A stretch of 64,000 nucleotides of DNA from Micromonospora pallida (GCF_900090325.1 NZ_FMHW01000002.1:2728001-2792000), one strand, 5' to 3'; shown: positions 1 to 8,748, counted from the first letter of the stretch. The notes: generated from the sequence alone by a model not told the origin. Numbers and translations: made by a program.

Positions 1-60
1 GGGCGTCGATCTTGTACCGTCCAGGTCGCCCCGCAGCCTGCCCCAGACAGAAGGACTGTC

Positions 61-669
61 ATGAGCCGCTCCACACCACCAGCCACAACCGGACTGCTCG
101 ACGCCGGGAACGGCCGGCCGATACGCCGGCACCCGGAGACCGGCGCCTACTACGTCCGCAAGGCCGGCTGGCCGCACTTCTGGGGCCGGACCCTGGACGC
201 GCTCGTGGTGATGGCCCTGGCCGGAATCCTGATGGGCGTGGTCGACGTGGCGCGCCAGCACTCCGCGCTCGGCGGGTTGTCGACGGCGATGGCCGTCAAC
301 ACCGGTGTGCACGCCGGCGTCATGGCCGGCATCTGGTTCGGGGTGCTCTTCGCGTACGGCATGGTCTGGGGCTCGGTCGGCAGCCTCGGGGACGCCGCCG
401 CCGGCATGCGCTCGGTCAGGATCTCCAACGGAAGGCGCTCCGGTGCCTGGCGGGGCGGCTGGCGGGCCGTCTGCTGGTCCTTCGCCCCCCTGTACCTGGT
501 GCTGAGCATCGCCGCCGCCCTCAGCGGCAGCGGCGGGGACAGCGTCGACAGCAGTTACACCGCCATCGACCTCCGCTCCGGGCTCGCCCGGGGCAGGGCT
601 CCCGTCCCCGACCCGGCGGCGGCCGCACACCCCACCGGGGCCGCACCCGCGACGCCGTCGAGACGGTGA
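61..669 (+). CDS. RDD family membrane protein
   Basis: This 202-residue protein has a soluble N-terminus that includes the phrase 'YVRKAGWPHFWGRTLDALVV', where an Arg and Asp flank the start of the first membrane helix as in RDD proteins. Hydrophobic stretches lie at about residues 45-63, 83-105 and 140-157. The 'GDAAAGMRSVRIS' segment between helices is typical of the family (G-D-x-x-x-G-M-R-S-V-R-I). The C-terminal 40 residues are a disordered Pro/Ala tail. An AAGGA site sits just before the ATG. RDD proteins are generally of unknown role; some are linked to ion transport. The gene converges on the next one and shows no operon partner in view. Confidence 0.8.
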   Translation: MSRSTPPATTGLLDAGNGRPIRRHPETGAYYVRKAGWPHFWGRTLDALVVMALAGILMGVVDVARQHSALGGLSTAMAVNTGVHAGVMAGIWFGVLFAYGMVWGSVGSLGDAAAGMRSVRISNGRRSGAWRGGWRAVCWSFAPLYLVLSIAAALSGSGGDSVDSSYTAIDLRSGLARGRAPVPDPAAAAHPTGAAPATPSRR

Positions 670-732
670 GCGGGCCCGTCGTCGACCGGGCCGTGAGGCC
701 GGGCAGGCGGCCCGACCCCACGGTCTTCCTGG

Positions 733-1218
733 TCAGCAGACCTGATCGAGCGCCTGCCCGTTCTGGCCGATCACCTCGGTGCCGAGGGTGAGCACGGCAC
801 CGACCTCGACGCACACCCAGGAGGGGGCGTAGAACTGCAGCCCGTAGCTCCAGCCGTAGTAGACGTCGACGGTGCTGTCCATGGCGTACTCCAGCGACCC
901 GCCGTACGGGGCGTGCACCCGCGGCCGTACGATGATCTTGCGGGCGGCGGCCCCGCTGACGTAGTTGTTCACCCGTACCCAGTTGGTCTGGCAGACGGTG
1001 GAGTACCGCAGCTCCATGACACCGTTGACCACACCGGTCGCCGGGTGCCGTAGGTCCTTCGACCAGATGGTGATCGCGCTGGCCGAGCAGCCGGTCTGCG
1101 CCGGGTCGGTGTAGTCGTAGCCGGTGCCGGGCGGTGCCGCCTGGGCGGTCCCGGCGGGTGCCAGGGCCAGCCCGACAGCGAGCACCAGGGCTGCCACGAT
1201 CCTCGGTAGCCGCATCAT
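733..1218 (-). CDS. Secreted DUF2690-like small protein
   Basis: This 161-residue protein starts with a clear Sec signal peptide (MMRLPRIVAALVLAVGLAL, cleavage after about AQA). The mature part contains 'ELRYSTVCQTNWVRV', which matches the pattern of DUF2690 proteins common in actinomycetes, with Cys residues near both ends of the mature region that could form disulfides. The start is supported by a GGAGG-type site about 8 bases upstream. The function is unknown; it is an extracellular protein with no enzymatic motif that I recognise. It is transcribed away from the STAND/WD40 gene, with about 200 bases between the two starts. Confidence 0.72.
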   Translation of the reverse strand: MMRLPRIVAALVLAVGLALAPAGTAQAAPPGTGYDYTDPAQTGCSASAITIWSKDLRHPATGVVNGVMELRYSTVCQTNWVRVNNYVSGAAARKIIVRPRVHAPYGGSLEYAMDSTVDVYYGWSYGLQFYAPSWVCVEVGAVLTLGTEVIGQNGQALDQVC

Positions 1219-1423
1219 TCTTCTCCCTCCTGAGGTGTCCGGGTGTCCGGTTCCTGTCTGTCCGATGCGGACACCCGGTGGACGAGCACCAGAATTGGCT
1301 GCCGCGCCACGGCCGGGAAGTGTCGGACGGGACTCCGTACGAGCCCGTACGCCCTGGTCCCACCGTGGGTGGCGCCGACCGGCAGCCGCGTCGGTTCCGC
1401 GCTCCGATCAAGGAGGGCCCCGC

Positions 1424-4400
1424 GTGCTCGAACCGCCTCCACCCGGACCCGACTCGATCCGGACCCGTCAGGACTTCGCCCGGGAGCTGACCCGACTACG
1501 GGACCGGGCCGGACTGTCGGTACGCGACGTCGTCGCGGCCCTGCCGGAGCGGGAACGCCGGCACGGAACGATCGGCGACTGGTTCGCCGGGCGCGGCCTG
1601 CCCCAGCCGGCCTCCCGTCACCTGCTCGAACTGGTGGTCCGGGCCTGCGGGGCGACCGACGACGAGGTGTCCCGGTGGCTGGCGGCGTGGCAGCGGGTCC
1701 GCCGGACCCGGACGCCCCGCGCCGGGGTGGAGCCCTACCGGGGACTGAACTGGTTCGAGACCGACCATGCCGACTGGTTCTTCGGCCGGGAGGAACTGAC
1801 CGCCCGGCTCGTCACCCGGGTACGCGCCCTCCGGCGGGCCGGCGGCGGGATCCTTCTGGTCACCGGGGCGTCCGGCGCCGGGAAGTCGTCCCTGCTCCGC
1901 GCCGGCCTGGTCGCGGCGCTCCGGGAGCCCACCGACGGCGCGCCGGCTCCGGAGACCGTGGTGCTGGTCCCCGGAGCCGACCCGGCGCGGGCGTGGCGGG
2001 AACGGCCTGCCGGCCGGGACCCCGCGACCGGGCCGGTCATCGTGGTGGACCAGTTCGAGGAGGTGTTCGCCCAGGGAGTCGACCGGGCGGCGGCCGACGC
2101 CTTCGTCGCGGCGCTGGCCACGGCCGCCGGGCGACCCGGCCCCGGCGCGGTCGTCGTGCTGGGACTGCGGGCCGACTTCTACGCCGACCTGCTCCGCTTC
2201 CCGGTGCTGGCCCGGGCGGCCCAGGAGCATCAGGTCACCGTCGGTCCGATGACCGCCGCCGAACTCCGCCGGGCGATCACCGAGCCGGCCCGGCGAGCCG
2301 GCGTCGACGTCGAGGACGGCCTCGTCGACCTGCTGCTCCGGGAGGTCGCGCCGCGCTCCGGCGACCCGACGGCCGCCCACGACCCCGGTGTGCTGCCGCT
2401 GCTGTCGCACGCCCTGCTGGCGACCTGGGAGTCCGGCGGTGGCCGGCTCACCGCCGAACGGTACCGGGCCACCGGCGGCATCGACGGCGCGGTCGCCACC
2501 ACCGCCGACGCCGTCCACGCCGCCCTCGATCCGCGCCACCAGGCGCTCGCCCGGACGCTGTTCCTCCGTCTCGTGCACGTCGGCCAGGGCACCGCCGACA
2601 CCCGCCGCCGGCTCGCCCGCACCCACCTGCTGCCGGGCGCCCCCGCCGGCACCACGGCCGAGGACATCGACGAGGTGGTCGACCGGTTCGTCGAGCGTCG
2701 GCTGCTCACCGTCGACGACGACACCGTGGAGATCAGCCACGAGGCGCTGCTGACCGCCTGGCCGCACCTGCGGGACTGGCTCACCACCGACCGGGCCGGT
2801 CTGCTGGTCGGGCAGCAGGTGGCCGACGCCGCCGCCGGCTGGGACGCCGAGGGCCGTGATCCGGCCCTGCTGCTGCGTGGCAGCCGGTTGGTCGCGGCCT
2901 GGCAGTGGCTGGCCGGGCAGCCGACGCCACCGGCGCTGTCGGCGCAGTTCCTGCGGGCCAGCACCCGGCACGCCCGCCGCCGGACCCGCCGGCTCCACCA
3001 GACCATCGCGGCGCTGACCGTCCTCGCCGTGGTCAGCGCGTTCACCGGGGTGGCCGCCGTGCGCCGCACCGGGGAGGCGGTGGCGCTGCAACGGGAGGTC
3101 GCCCAGCAGCGCGACGAGGCCCGGTCCCGGCTGGTGGCGGCCCGTGCCGACCAGCTCCGTGACAAGGACGTCTCGCTGTCCCGGCAACTGGCGCTGGTCG
3201 CCTACCGGATCGCCCCGACCACCGAGGCCCGGTCGAGCCTGATCAGCTCGTCGGCGACGCTGCCGGCGGTCCGGCTGCTCACCGGCCGGAACCAGCTCAT
3301 GTACGCGGTGGCGTACCGCCCGGACGGCCGGGTGCTCGCCGCGGCCGTGGACAGCACGATCCGGCTCTGGGACGTGGCGAGCGGACCCCGCCCGGTGCCG
3401 CTCGGTGAGCCGCTCACCGGCCCCGCCGGCCCCGGCTACTCGATCGCCTTCAGCCCGGACGGCCGTACCCTCGCCGTCGGCAGCGGCGACCATCGGGTCC
3501 ACCGGTGGGATCTCGGCGCGGGATCCGGGCCGGTCCGCCTGCCGCCGCTGGCCGACGCCGGCAACACCGTCTACTCGGTGGCCTACCGTCCTGACGGACG
3601 CCTGCTCGCCGCAGCCAGCGCCGACGGATTGACCCGGTTGTACGACACCACCGACCGCACCCGACCCATCCCGGTCGGGGCGGGCCTGCCCGCCTCCGCC
3701 GGCGCGAAGTCCGTGGCCTTCCACCCGTCCGGCCGCGTCCTCGCCGTCGGTGGCGTCGACGGGACCGTCCGGCTCTGGGACGTCACCCGCCCCGAGCGGC
3801 CCCACCCGCTCAGCCAGCCCGCCGGACCGTCCCGGGAGGTCGGTCAGGTCGCCTTCAGCCCGGACGGCCGGACGCTCGCCGTGGGCAGCACCGACTTCAC
3901 CACCCATCTGTGGGACATCCGCCAGCCGGCCCGGCCGGTGCGCCTCGGTCCCGCGCTGACCGGGCCGAGGAGCTTCGTCAACGCGGTCGCGTTCAGCCCG
4001 GACAGCAGTCTCCTCGCCGTCGGCAGCTCCGACCCGGCGATCGGCGTGCAGGTGTACCACCTGGCCAGTCGACGGATCACCGCCACCCTGCCGCATCCGA
4101 CACCGGTCACCGCCGTCCGGTTCAGCCCGGACGGAGGCACCGTGGCCACCGGCTCCAACGACGGCACCGCCCGGCTCTGGCCGCTGCCGGGACCGGTGCT
4201 GACCACACCAGGCGTGGTCAGTGCGAACGTCTTCAGCCCCGACGGCCGGATCCTGGCCGTCGGGAGCACCTCCACCCAGTTGTGGAACCTCGACGATCCC
4301 GCCCGCCCCTCCCCCGTCGGCCCGCCGTTGACCAACCCGGACGGCTTCTCCGGGGCGCTGGCCTTCACCCCTGACAGCCGTACCCTGGCCGTCTCCGCCC

Positions 4401-5224
4401 GCGCCGGGCGGGTGCACCTGTGGGACGTCTCCGAGCCCGGCCGCCCGCTGCGCCACGGCGGTCCTCTCCAGGCGCACGACCAACTCGTGGAAACCGTCGC
4501 CATCAGCCCGGACGGGCAGACCCTGGCGACCGGGAGCCGCGACCACACCGTCCGACTCTGGGACATCACCCGCCCCGCGACGCCGGCGCCGCTGGCCGTA
4601 CTGCGCGGCTTCGACAACTACGTACAGACCCTCGCCTTCAACCACGACGGCTCCCTGCTCGCCGCCGGCAGCATCGACCGGTCCATCCGGCTCTGGGACA
4701 CCACCCGGCCCCGAGCGCCGGTGCCGCTCGGCGAGGCGCTCGTCGCCGGCCACTACGTGTACGCCGTCGCTTTCAGCCCGGACCGCCGGACACTCGCCGT
4801 CGGCAGCGCCGACAGCACCGTCAGGCTGTACGACGTCAGCCGACCCCACCGGCCGGTCCCGCTCGGCGCGCCGCTGACCGGCCCCACCAACTACGTGTAC
4901 GCCCTGGCGTTCACCTCGGACGGGACGGCGTTGGCCGCCGCCGTCACCAACGCCGGCACCTGGCTGTGGAACCTCGAGGACCGGGCCCGGCCCGCCGTAC
5001 GCGCGGTGCTGGCCACCCCCGGCGGTGGCGCGTACACCGTCGGCTTCCGCCGCGACGGTCACACCCTCGCCGCCGGTGGCACCGGCAACACCGTGTGGCT
5101 CTGGAACACCAGTCCGGAGCGGGTCGCCGCCGGGCTCTGCGGCGCGGTCGGCGACCCCCTCACCCCGGCCGAGTGGGCGACCTACGTCCCGGGACCTCGC
5201 TACCAACCACCCTGTCCGGGCTGA
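1424..5224 (+). CDS. HTH-STAND NTPase-WD40 repeat signalling protein
   Basis: I choose the GTG start at 1424 because AAGGAGG lies 7 bases upstream; the frame is open further back, but those codons are out of character. The 1266-residue protein has an XRE-like helix-turn-helix region (about residues 15-95) and an nSTAND1-type NTPase opening 'PYRGLNWF'. Walker A is GASGAGKS (148-155) and Walker B is VIVVDQFEE (204-212). A single membrane helix or hydrophobic connector lies at about 524-548. From about 630 to the end there are roughly a dozen WD40 repeats with recurrent 'FSPDGRTLAVGS' and 'VRLWD' phrases, enough for two propellers. Such STAND proteins are nucleotide-driven scaffolds that oligomerise when the propeller senses a ligand. 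The partner and output are unknown. It stands alone, so neighbours do not help. Confidence 0.88.
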   Translation: MLEPPPPGPDSIRTRQDFARELTRLRDRAGLSVRDVVAALPERERRHGTIGDWFAGRGLPQPASRHLLELVVRACGATDDEVSRWLAAWQRVRRTRTPRAGVEPYRGLNWFETDHADWFFGREELTARLVTRVRALRRAGGGILLVTGASGAGKSSLLRAGLVAALREPTDGAPAPETVVLVPGADPARAWRERPAGRDPATGPVIVVDQFEEVFAQGVDRAAADAFVAALATAAGRPGPGAVVVLGLRADFYADLLRFPVLARAAQEHQVTVGPMTAAELRRAITEPARRAGVDVEDGLVDLLLREVAPRSGDPTAAHDPGVLPLLSHALLATWESGGGRLTAERYRATGGIDGAVATTADAVHAALDPRHQALARTLFLRLVHVGQGTADTRRRLARTHLLPGAPAGTTAEDIDEVVDRFVERRLLTVDDDTVEISHEALLTAWPHLRDWLTTDRAGLLVGQQVADAAAGWDAEGRDPALLLRGSRLVAAWQWLAGQPTPPALSAQFLRASTRHARRRTRRLHQTIAALTVLAVVSAFTGVAAVRRTGEAVALQREVAQQRDEARSRLVAARADQLRDKDVSLSRQLALVAYRIAPTTEARSSLISSSATLPAVRLLTGRNQLMYAVAYRPDGRVLAAAVDSTIRLWDVASGPRPVPLGEPLTGPAGPGYSIAFSPDGRTLAVGSGDHRVHRWDLGAGSGPVRLPPLADAGNTVYSVAYRPDGRLLAAASADGLTRLYDTTDRTRPIPVGAGLPASAGAKSVAFHPSGRVLAVGGVDGTVRLWDVTRPERPHPLSQPAGPSREVGQVAFSPDGRTLAVGSTDFTTHLWDIRQPARPVRLGPALTGPRSFVNAVAFSPDSSLLAVGSSDPAIGVQVYHLASRRITATLPHPTPVTAVRFSPDGGTVATGSNDGTARLWPLPGPVLTTPGVVSANVFSPDGRILAVGSTSTQLWNLDDPARPSPVGPPLTNPDGFSGALAFTPDSRTLAVSARAGRVHLWDVSEPGRPLRHGGPLQAHDQLVETVAISPDGQTLATGSRDHTVRLWDITRPATPAPLAVLRGFDNYVQTLAFNHDGSLLAAGSIDRSIRLWDTTRPRAPVPLGEALVAGHYVYAVAFSPDRRTLAVGSADSTVRLYDVSRPHRPVPLGAPLTGPTNYVYALAFTSDGTALAAAVTNAGTWLWNLEDRARPAVRAVLATPGGGAYTVGFRRDGHTLAAGGTGNTVWLWNTSPERVAAGLCGAVGDPLTPAEWATYVPGPRYQPPCPG

Positions 5225-5254
5225 GTCGGCCTAGGCGTTTCCAGGTCTGGCGAA

Positions 5255-5983
5255 TCAGTCGCGGCCCTCGACGAGCTCGGCGATACGCAGGTCGCGTACG
5301 CGGGTGAGGTGTTCGGTGAGCCGTTCCCGGGCAGCCTGCGGGTCACGGCGGGCGACCGCGTCGAGGACCCGCTCGTGCTCCGCGCGCGTCAGGTCCAGGT
5401 TGGACCGGTCCCGGGTGGCCCGGTTGCCGTAGAGCGCCATCTGCGCGTCAAGGCGCTCCAGCAACTCCGCGGTGGTGACGTTGTGCGCCGCCTGCCGCAG
5501 TGCCCGATGGAACTCGCCGTCCAGCCGCCGGCTCTCCACCGGATCCTCGGCCCGCAGCGCCTGCTCCTGGATGTGTCGCAGCAGCGCCAGGTCCAGGGCG
5601 GTGTGCCGGATCGCGGCGGTGGCCGCGACGTGCGACTCCAGCGCGATCCGCGCCTCGTAGACGTCCAACACCTCCTCCGGAGACCTCGTCCGCACGCGGT
5701 ATCCCCGGACCGCCCGCTCCAGCAGGCCGTCCTGCTCCAACCGGGCCATGGCCTCGCGGACGGGTGTACGGGAGACGCCGTGGTCGGCGCTGACGGCGGT
5801 CTCCAGGAGCAGCGTCCCCGGCCGGTACCGTCCCTCGATCAGCTCTCGGCGCAGCCGTTGGTACTGCCCGGCGGTCGCGTCCCGGCCCACGGCGTCGGAC
5901 GCGACGCCGTCCGCCAGGTCGGCAGGGTCACCGGCCATCGGCTCGCCGGCGTCCGCCGGCCGGGTGCCTGTCCTGCGGGTCAT
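5255..5983 (-). CDS. GntR-family (FCD) transcriptional regulator
   Basis: This 242-residue regulator has an N-terminal winged helix (about residues 38-100: 'LIEGRYRPGTLL' through 'GVSRTPVREAMARLEQDGLL') followed by an FCD ligand domain. That domain contains the usual metal-site pattern of Asp/His residues ('EFHRALRQAAHN', 'EHERVLDAV', 'HLTRVRDLR'). I start at 5983, where GGGAGG precedes the ATG; an upstream in-frame start would run into the regulatory region. It is divergent from the organosulfur operon and is the obvious candidate for its control, probably responding to a small carboxylate or sulfur compound. That role is inferred only from position and the operator-like sequences in the gap. 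Confidence 0.88.
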   Translation of the reverse strand: MTRRTGTRPADAGEPMAGDPADLADGVASDAVGRDATAGQYQRLRRELIEGRYRPGTLLLETAVSADHGVSRTPVREAMARLEQDGLLERAVRGYRVRTRSPEEVLDVYEARIALESHVAATAAIRHTALDLALLRHIQEQALRAEDPVESRRLDGEFHRALRQAAHNVTTAELLERLDAQMALYGNRATRDRSNLDLTRAEHERVLDAVARRDPQAARERLTEHLTRVRDLRIAELVEGRD

Positions 5984-6096
5984 GCGCGGCCTCCCGGGGT
6001 GACGAGGCAGCGTCGGGTCACGCCACCGACTGCCATGAACGTAGCGACCACCGTAGTGCACCTGCCGCCCCTGGAACGTTCCGCCGTCGAGCGAAC

Positions 6097-6154
6097 GTAT
6101 CCATTGCCTGTGACTCTGTATACACGAGTAATCCTACCTATTGAGTATGGATAC
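6097..6154. promoter_or_regulatory. Probable GntR operator region
   Basis: The gap between the GntR gene and the sulfur operon carries a perfect 8-base palindrome TGTATACA (6117-6124), a form often bound by FCD-type GntR proteins. It is flanked by an inverted pair, GTATCCAT (6097-6104) and ATGGATAC (6147-6154). The region is clearly richer in A/T than its surroundings. Binding is inferred, not shown. Confidence 0.5.
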
Positions 6155-6170
6155 CTGCCGGTGCTAGCGT
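6141..6170 (+). promoter_or_regulatory. Candidate promoter of sulfur operon
   Basis: TTGAGT (6141-6146) and TAGCGT (6165-6170) are separated by 18 bases and lie about 35 bases before the leader peptide ATG. The -35 element overlaps the right arm of the candidate operator, which would suit repression by the divergent GntR protein. It is a weak consensus match, so confidence is modest. Confidence 0.4.
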
Positions 6171-6205
6171 GCTGACAACACCGAGACGCGAAGGTAGAGG
6201 CCAGC

Positions 6206-6355
6206 ATGATCGCCACCCCGCTCACCCCGGGCCGACGCGGGCGCATCGCCCCGCCGCGGCGCGGGTCGGCGGCGACACCGGCCACCTTCCAGGGCGTCTT
6301 CTACACCCGCCGGTCGATCGACCTCATGCGGGTGTGCAGCAGCGTCTGTCGCTGA
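6206..6355 (+). CDS. Leader peptide of sulfur operon
   Basis: This is a 49-codon frame whose C-terminus reads 'TRRSIDLMRVCSSVCR' followed at once by TGA. The pattern T/S-R-R-x-(I/V)-D-L-x-R-V-x-S-x-x-C-R at the very end is the hallmark of the short putative leader peptides that precede sulfur-assimilation genes in many actinomycetes. Cys codons here are TGC and TGT, three codons apart, right before the stop, so ribosome stalling under cysteine shortage would occur at the end of the frame. A strong GC hairpin follows 82 bases downstream. AGAGG lies 5 bases before the ATG. The functional part may be only the last 20 codons, as internal starts exist. Cysteine attenuation is known for Cys-rich leaders in mycobacteria; applying it here is inference. 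Confidence 0.75.
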   Translation: MIATPLTPGRRGRIAPPRRGSAATPATFQGVFYTRRSIDLMRVCSSVCR

Positions 6356-6436
6356 CGCCACCACGATCCCACCGGTTCGGCAGTCCCGACGTCGCGCCTG
6401 CCTGACCGCCCCCCTCACCCCAGGTTCGTTCCCGGC

Positions 6437-6464
6437 GGCGTGGGCGCACGCGTGCGCCCACGCC
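6437..6464 (+). terminator. GC hairpin, likely attenuator
   Basis: This is a perfect 28-base palindrome with 14-base arms (GGCGTGGGCGCACG and its complement) between the leader peptide and the first OsmC gene. It has no U-tract, like many actinomycete terminators. The sequence CGTGCGCCCA of its right arm occurs again at 6494-6503, so the left arm (6441-6450) could pair instead with the second copy. That arrangement would permit alternative folds. Confidence 0.55.
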
Positions 6465-6540
6465 CCGGATCGACCTGACGTGTCCCGCACCCTCGTGCGC
6501 CCAGCTGACGTGGCACCGCCACCGGAGGAGCCCTCCTGCC

Positions 6541-7074
6541 ATGAGTTCGCTACGCGAGTACCTGATCCAGAAACGCGCCGCCGTCCGAGCGAAGAAGTCG
6601 GCAGTGTCCGACGGCACCGCCACCGTGCACCACCAGCGGGCCGAGGTCACCGTCGAGGGCCGCAGCGGGGTACGACGGATCCGGATCCGTGACTTCCAGG
6701 TGGTCCTCGACAGTGGACCAGACTTCGCCGGGTACCACCTCGGCCCGTCGTCCCAGGAACTCTTCCTCGGCACCGTCGGCAGTTGCCTGGCGCACACCTT
6801 CCTCATCCACGCGGCCGACCTGGAGATCCCGCTCGACGGGGTCCGCGTCGAGGTCACCGCCGTGCAGGACCCCCGGGCGGGCAGTCCCGGGTTCGAGCAG
6901 GTGCCGTTCTACCCGCACGACATCGCGTACGTCGCGCACATCTCCTCCCCCGCCCCCCTCGCGGACGTCGAGCGGCTGCGCGCCGTCGTCGAGGCGGCGT
7001 GCCCGATCTTCAACCTCGTCAAGGACCCACAGCGCGTCTCCGGACGCCTCGTCCACACCGGCCCCACGAACTGA
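6541..7074 (+). CDS. OsmC-family protein, two-Cys form
   Basis: This 177-residue protein follows an AGGAG site and ends in a TGA overlapping the ribosome site of the next gene. OsmC-family features are the 'LGTVGSC' segment with Cys82 at the start of the central helix and a second Cys154 in 'AACPIF'. These two thiols are the peroxidatic/resolving pair of OsmC/Ohr peroxidases. Family members reduce organic hydroperoxides or act on thiol or sulfide intermediates. In this operon it may handle reactive sulfur species or peroxides released by the flavin monooxygenases; this is inference. A paralogue sits at 13564-14121. The two share near-identical N-termini (M-S-x-L-x-E-Y-L-x-Q-K-R) and GRSGVRRIR. 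Confidence 0.85.
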   Translation: MSSLREYLIQKRAAVRAKKSAVSDGTATVHHQRAEVTVEGRSGVRRIRIRDFQVVLDSGPDFAGYHLGPSSQELFLGTVGSCLAHTFLIHAADLEIPLDGVRVEVTAVQDPRAGSPGFEQVPFYPHDIAYVAHISSPAPLADVERLRAVVEAACPIFNLVKDPQRVSGRLVHTGPTN

Positions 7075-7086
7075 GGAGCAACAGTG

Positions 7087-8703
7087 ATGGCCCGCAGAAC
7101 ACCTGCCCGATCCCGGCACGCCGGGATCGCACTCGCGGTCACGGCGGCGCTGCTCGCCACCGGCTGCGGCTCGGGGGCGGCCACCACCAGTGGCGGCGGT
7201 GGGCAACCACGGCACGGCGGCGAGCTGACGTTCGCGCTGGGCAGCGACCCGATCTGCATCGATCCGCAACAGTCCGACCTCACCACCAGCCTGAACGTCA
7301 GCCGGCAGGTCGTCGACTCGCTGGTGGACCAGAACCCGGACACCGGCGAGTTCGTCCCGTGGCTGGCGTCGTCCTGGAAGGTCAACGACGACGCCACCAG
7401 TTACACCTTCACGCTGCGCGACGGGGTCACCTTCAGCGACGGCACACCGCTCGACGCCGCCGCCGTCAAGGCGAACTTCGACGGCGTCGACGCCCTCGGC
7501 GGAAAGGCCATCGTCGGCGCGACGTACCTGGCCGGCTACCGGGGCACCGAGGTGCTCGACCAGTCCACCGTGCGGGTGTCGTTCGGCGCGCCGAACGCCG
7601 GGTTCCTGCACGCGGTGTCGACCATGACCCTGGGCATCCTGAGCCCGAAGGCCGTGGCGGTGAGACCCGAGGCGAGGTGCCAGGGCACCGGCCTGGTCGG
7701 CACCGGGCCGTTCGTGCTGGACCACTACACCCCGAAGCAGGAGGCGGTCCTCACCCGCCGGACCGGCTACCAATGGGCGTCCACGGTGGCCGGACACCAG
7801 GGCGAAGCGTACCTGGAGAAGATCACCTTCAAGGTCGTACCGGAGGCCGGGGTGCGCACCGGCAGCCTCCGCTCCGGGCAGCTCGACGCGGTCGCCGACG
7901 TGCCCTCGCAGGACGAGCCGTCGCTCGAGTCGGCGGGCTACCCGATCCTGGCCCGCAACAACCCGGGCACGGTGTCGGAGTACCTGGTGAACAACTCGGG
8001 ACCGATCCTGAAGGAGGAGGCGGTCCGCCGGGCGATCCTCAAGGGCATCAACCGGCAGGAGATCGTCGACACCCTCCTGCTGCCCCGCAACAAGCCGGCG
8101 ACCAGCATTCTCTCCTCCACCACGCCCCTCTACTCCGACCTGTCGCCGCTGCTCGGCCACGACCCGGACGGCGCGCGGAAGCTGCTCGACGAGGCCGGCT
8201 GGACTCCCGGGCCGGACGGCATCCGGGTCCGGGACGGCAAGCGGTTGACCGTGGAGGTGGTGAACGGCCAGGCCGGCAAGCCGACCACGCACGAACTGGT
8301 CGCGCAGCAGCTCGCCAAGGTGGGCGTGGAGCTGAAGATCACCCAGGTGTCGCGGGCCGAGATGCTCGCCCGGCTCGACAACGGCACCGCCGACCTGGTG
8401 CCGTACGGGCTCACCCGGGGTGACCCGGACGCGCTGCGGATGCACTTCTCCACCAAGCGCAACAACCCGCTGCACCTGGCGGCGAGCCCGCTGGAGGCCC
8501 ATCTGGACGCCCAGGCGGCCAGCCCGGACAAGGCCCAGCGGCAGGCGGCGGTCGACCAGGCCGCGCGGTACATCGTCGAGCACGCCCTCGCGATTCCGCT
8601 GGTCGAGCAGAGCCAGGGACACGCGCTCGGCAAGCACGTGCACGGACTGCGGTTCGAGGCGAACGCCCGGCTCGTCTTCTACGACACCTGGACCGAGAAG
8701 TAG
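7087..8703 (+). CDS. ABC importer substrate-binding lipoprotein (peptide/nickel type)
   Basis: This 538-residue lipoprotein has a signal peptide ending in the lipobox LLATGC (Cys27). It shows the SBP family 5 pattern (DppA/OppA/NikA class), including 'YTFTLRDGVTFSDGTPLDA' near residue 115. I take ATG 7087 rather than GTG 7084 because it sits 8 bases from GAGGAG. It starts 12 bases after the first OsmC gene and leads a five-protein-domain importer. Family 5 binders carry peptides, opines, nickel, glutathione and related ligands. In this operon an organosulfur compound such as a sulfonate, S-containing peptide or glutathione derivative is the likely cargo, although dedicated sulfonate importers usually belong to the SsuA class. 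Substrate is not established. Confidence 0.88.
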   Translation: MARRTPARSRHAGIALAVTAALLATGCGSGAATTSGGGGQPRHGGELTFALGSDPICIDPQQSDLTTSLNVSRQVVDSLVDQNPDTGEFVPWLASSWKVNDDATSYTFTLRDGVTFSDGTPLDAAAVKANFDGVDALGGKAIVGATYLAGYRGTEVLDQSTVRVSFGAPNAGFLHAVSTMTLGILSPKAVAVRPEARCQGTGLVGTGPFVLDHYTPKQEAVLTRRTGYQWASTVAGHQGEAYLEKITFKVVPEAGVRTGSLRSGQLDAVADVPSQDEPSLESAGYPILARNNPGTVSEYLVNNSGPILKEEAVRRAILKGINRQEIVDTLLLPRNKPATSILSSTTPLYSDLSPLLGHDPDGARKLLDEAGWTPGPDGIRVRDGKRLTVEVVNGQAGKPTTHELVAQQLAKVGVELKITQVSRAEMLARLDNGTADLVPYGLTRGDPDALRMHFSTKRNNPLHLAASPLEAHLDAQAASPDKAQRQAAVDQAARYIVEHALAIPLVEQSQGHALGKHVHGLRFEANARLVFYDTWTEK

Positions 8704-8748
8704 CCGTGGACCGGACCGTACCGACCAACCAGCCGAGGAGGTGACACC

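Noticed and set aside
1496..5206. A 1236-codon open frame on the minus strand opposite the STAND/WD40 gene
   Set aside because: It is the antisense shadow of a high-GC gene: Gly/Arg/Val/Gln-rich, no domain and no ribosome site. The plus-strand frame has clear motifs throughout.
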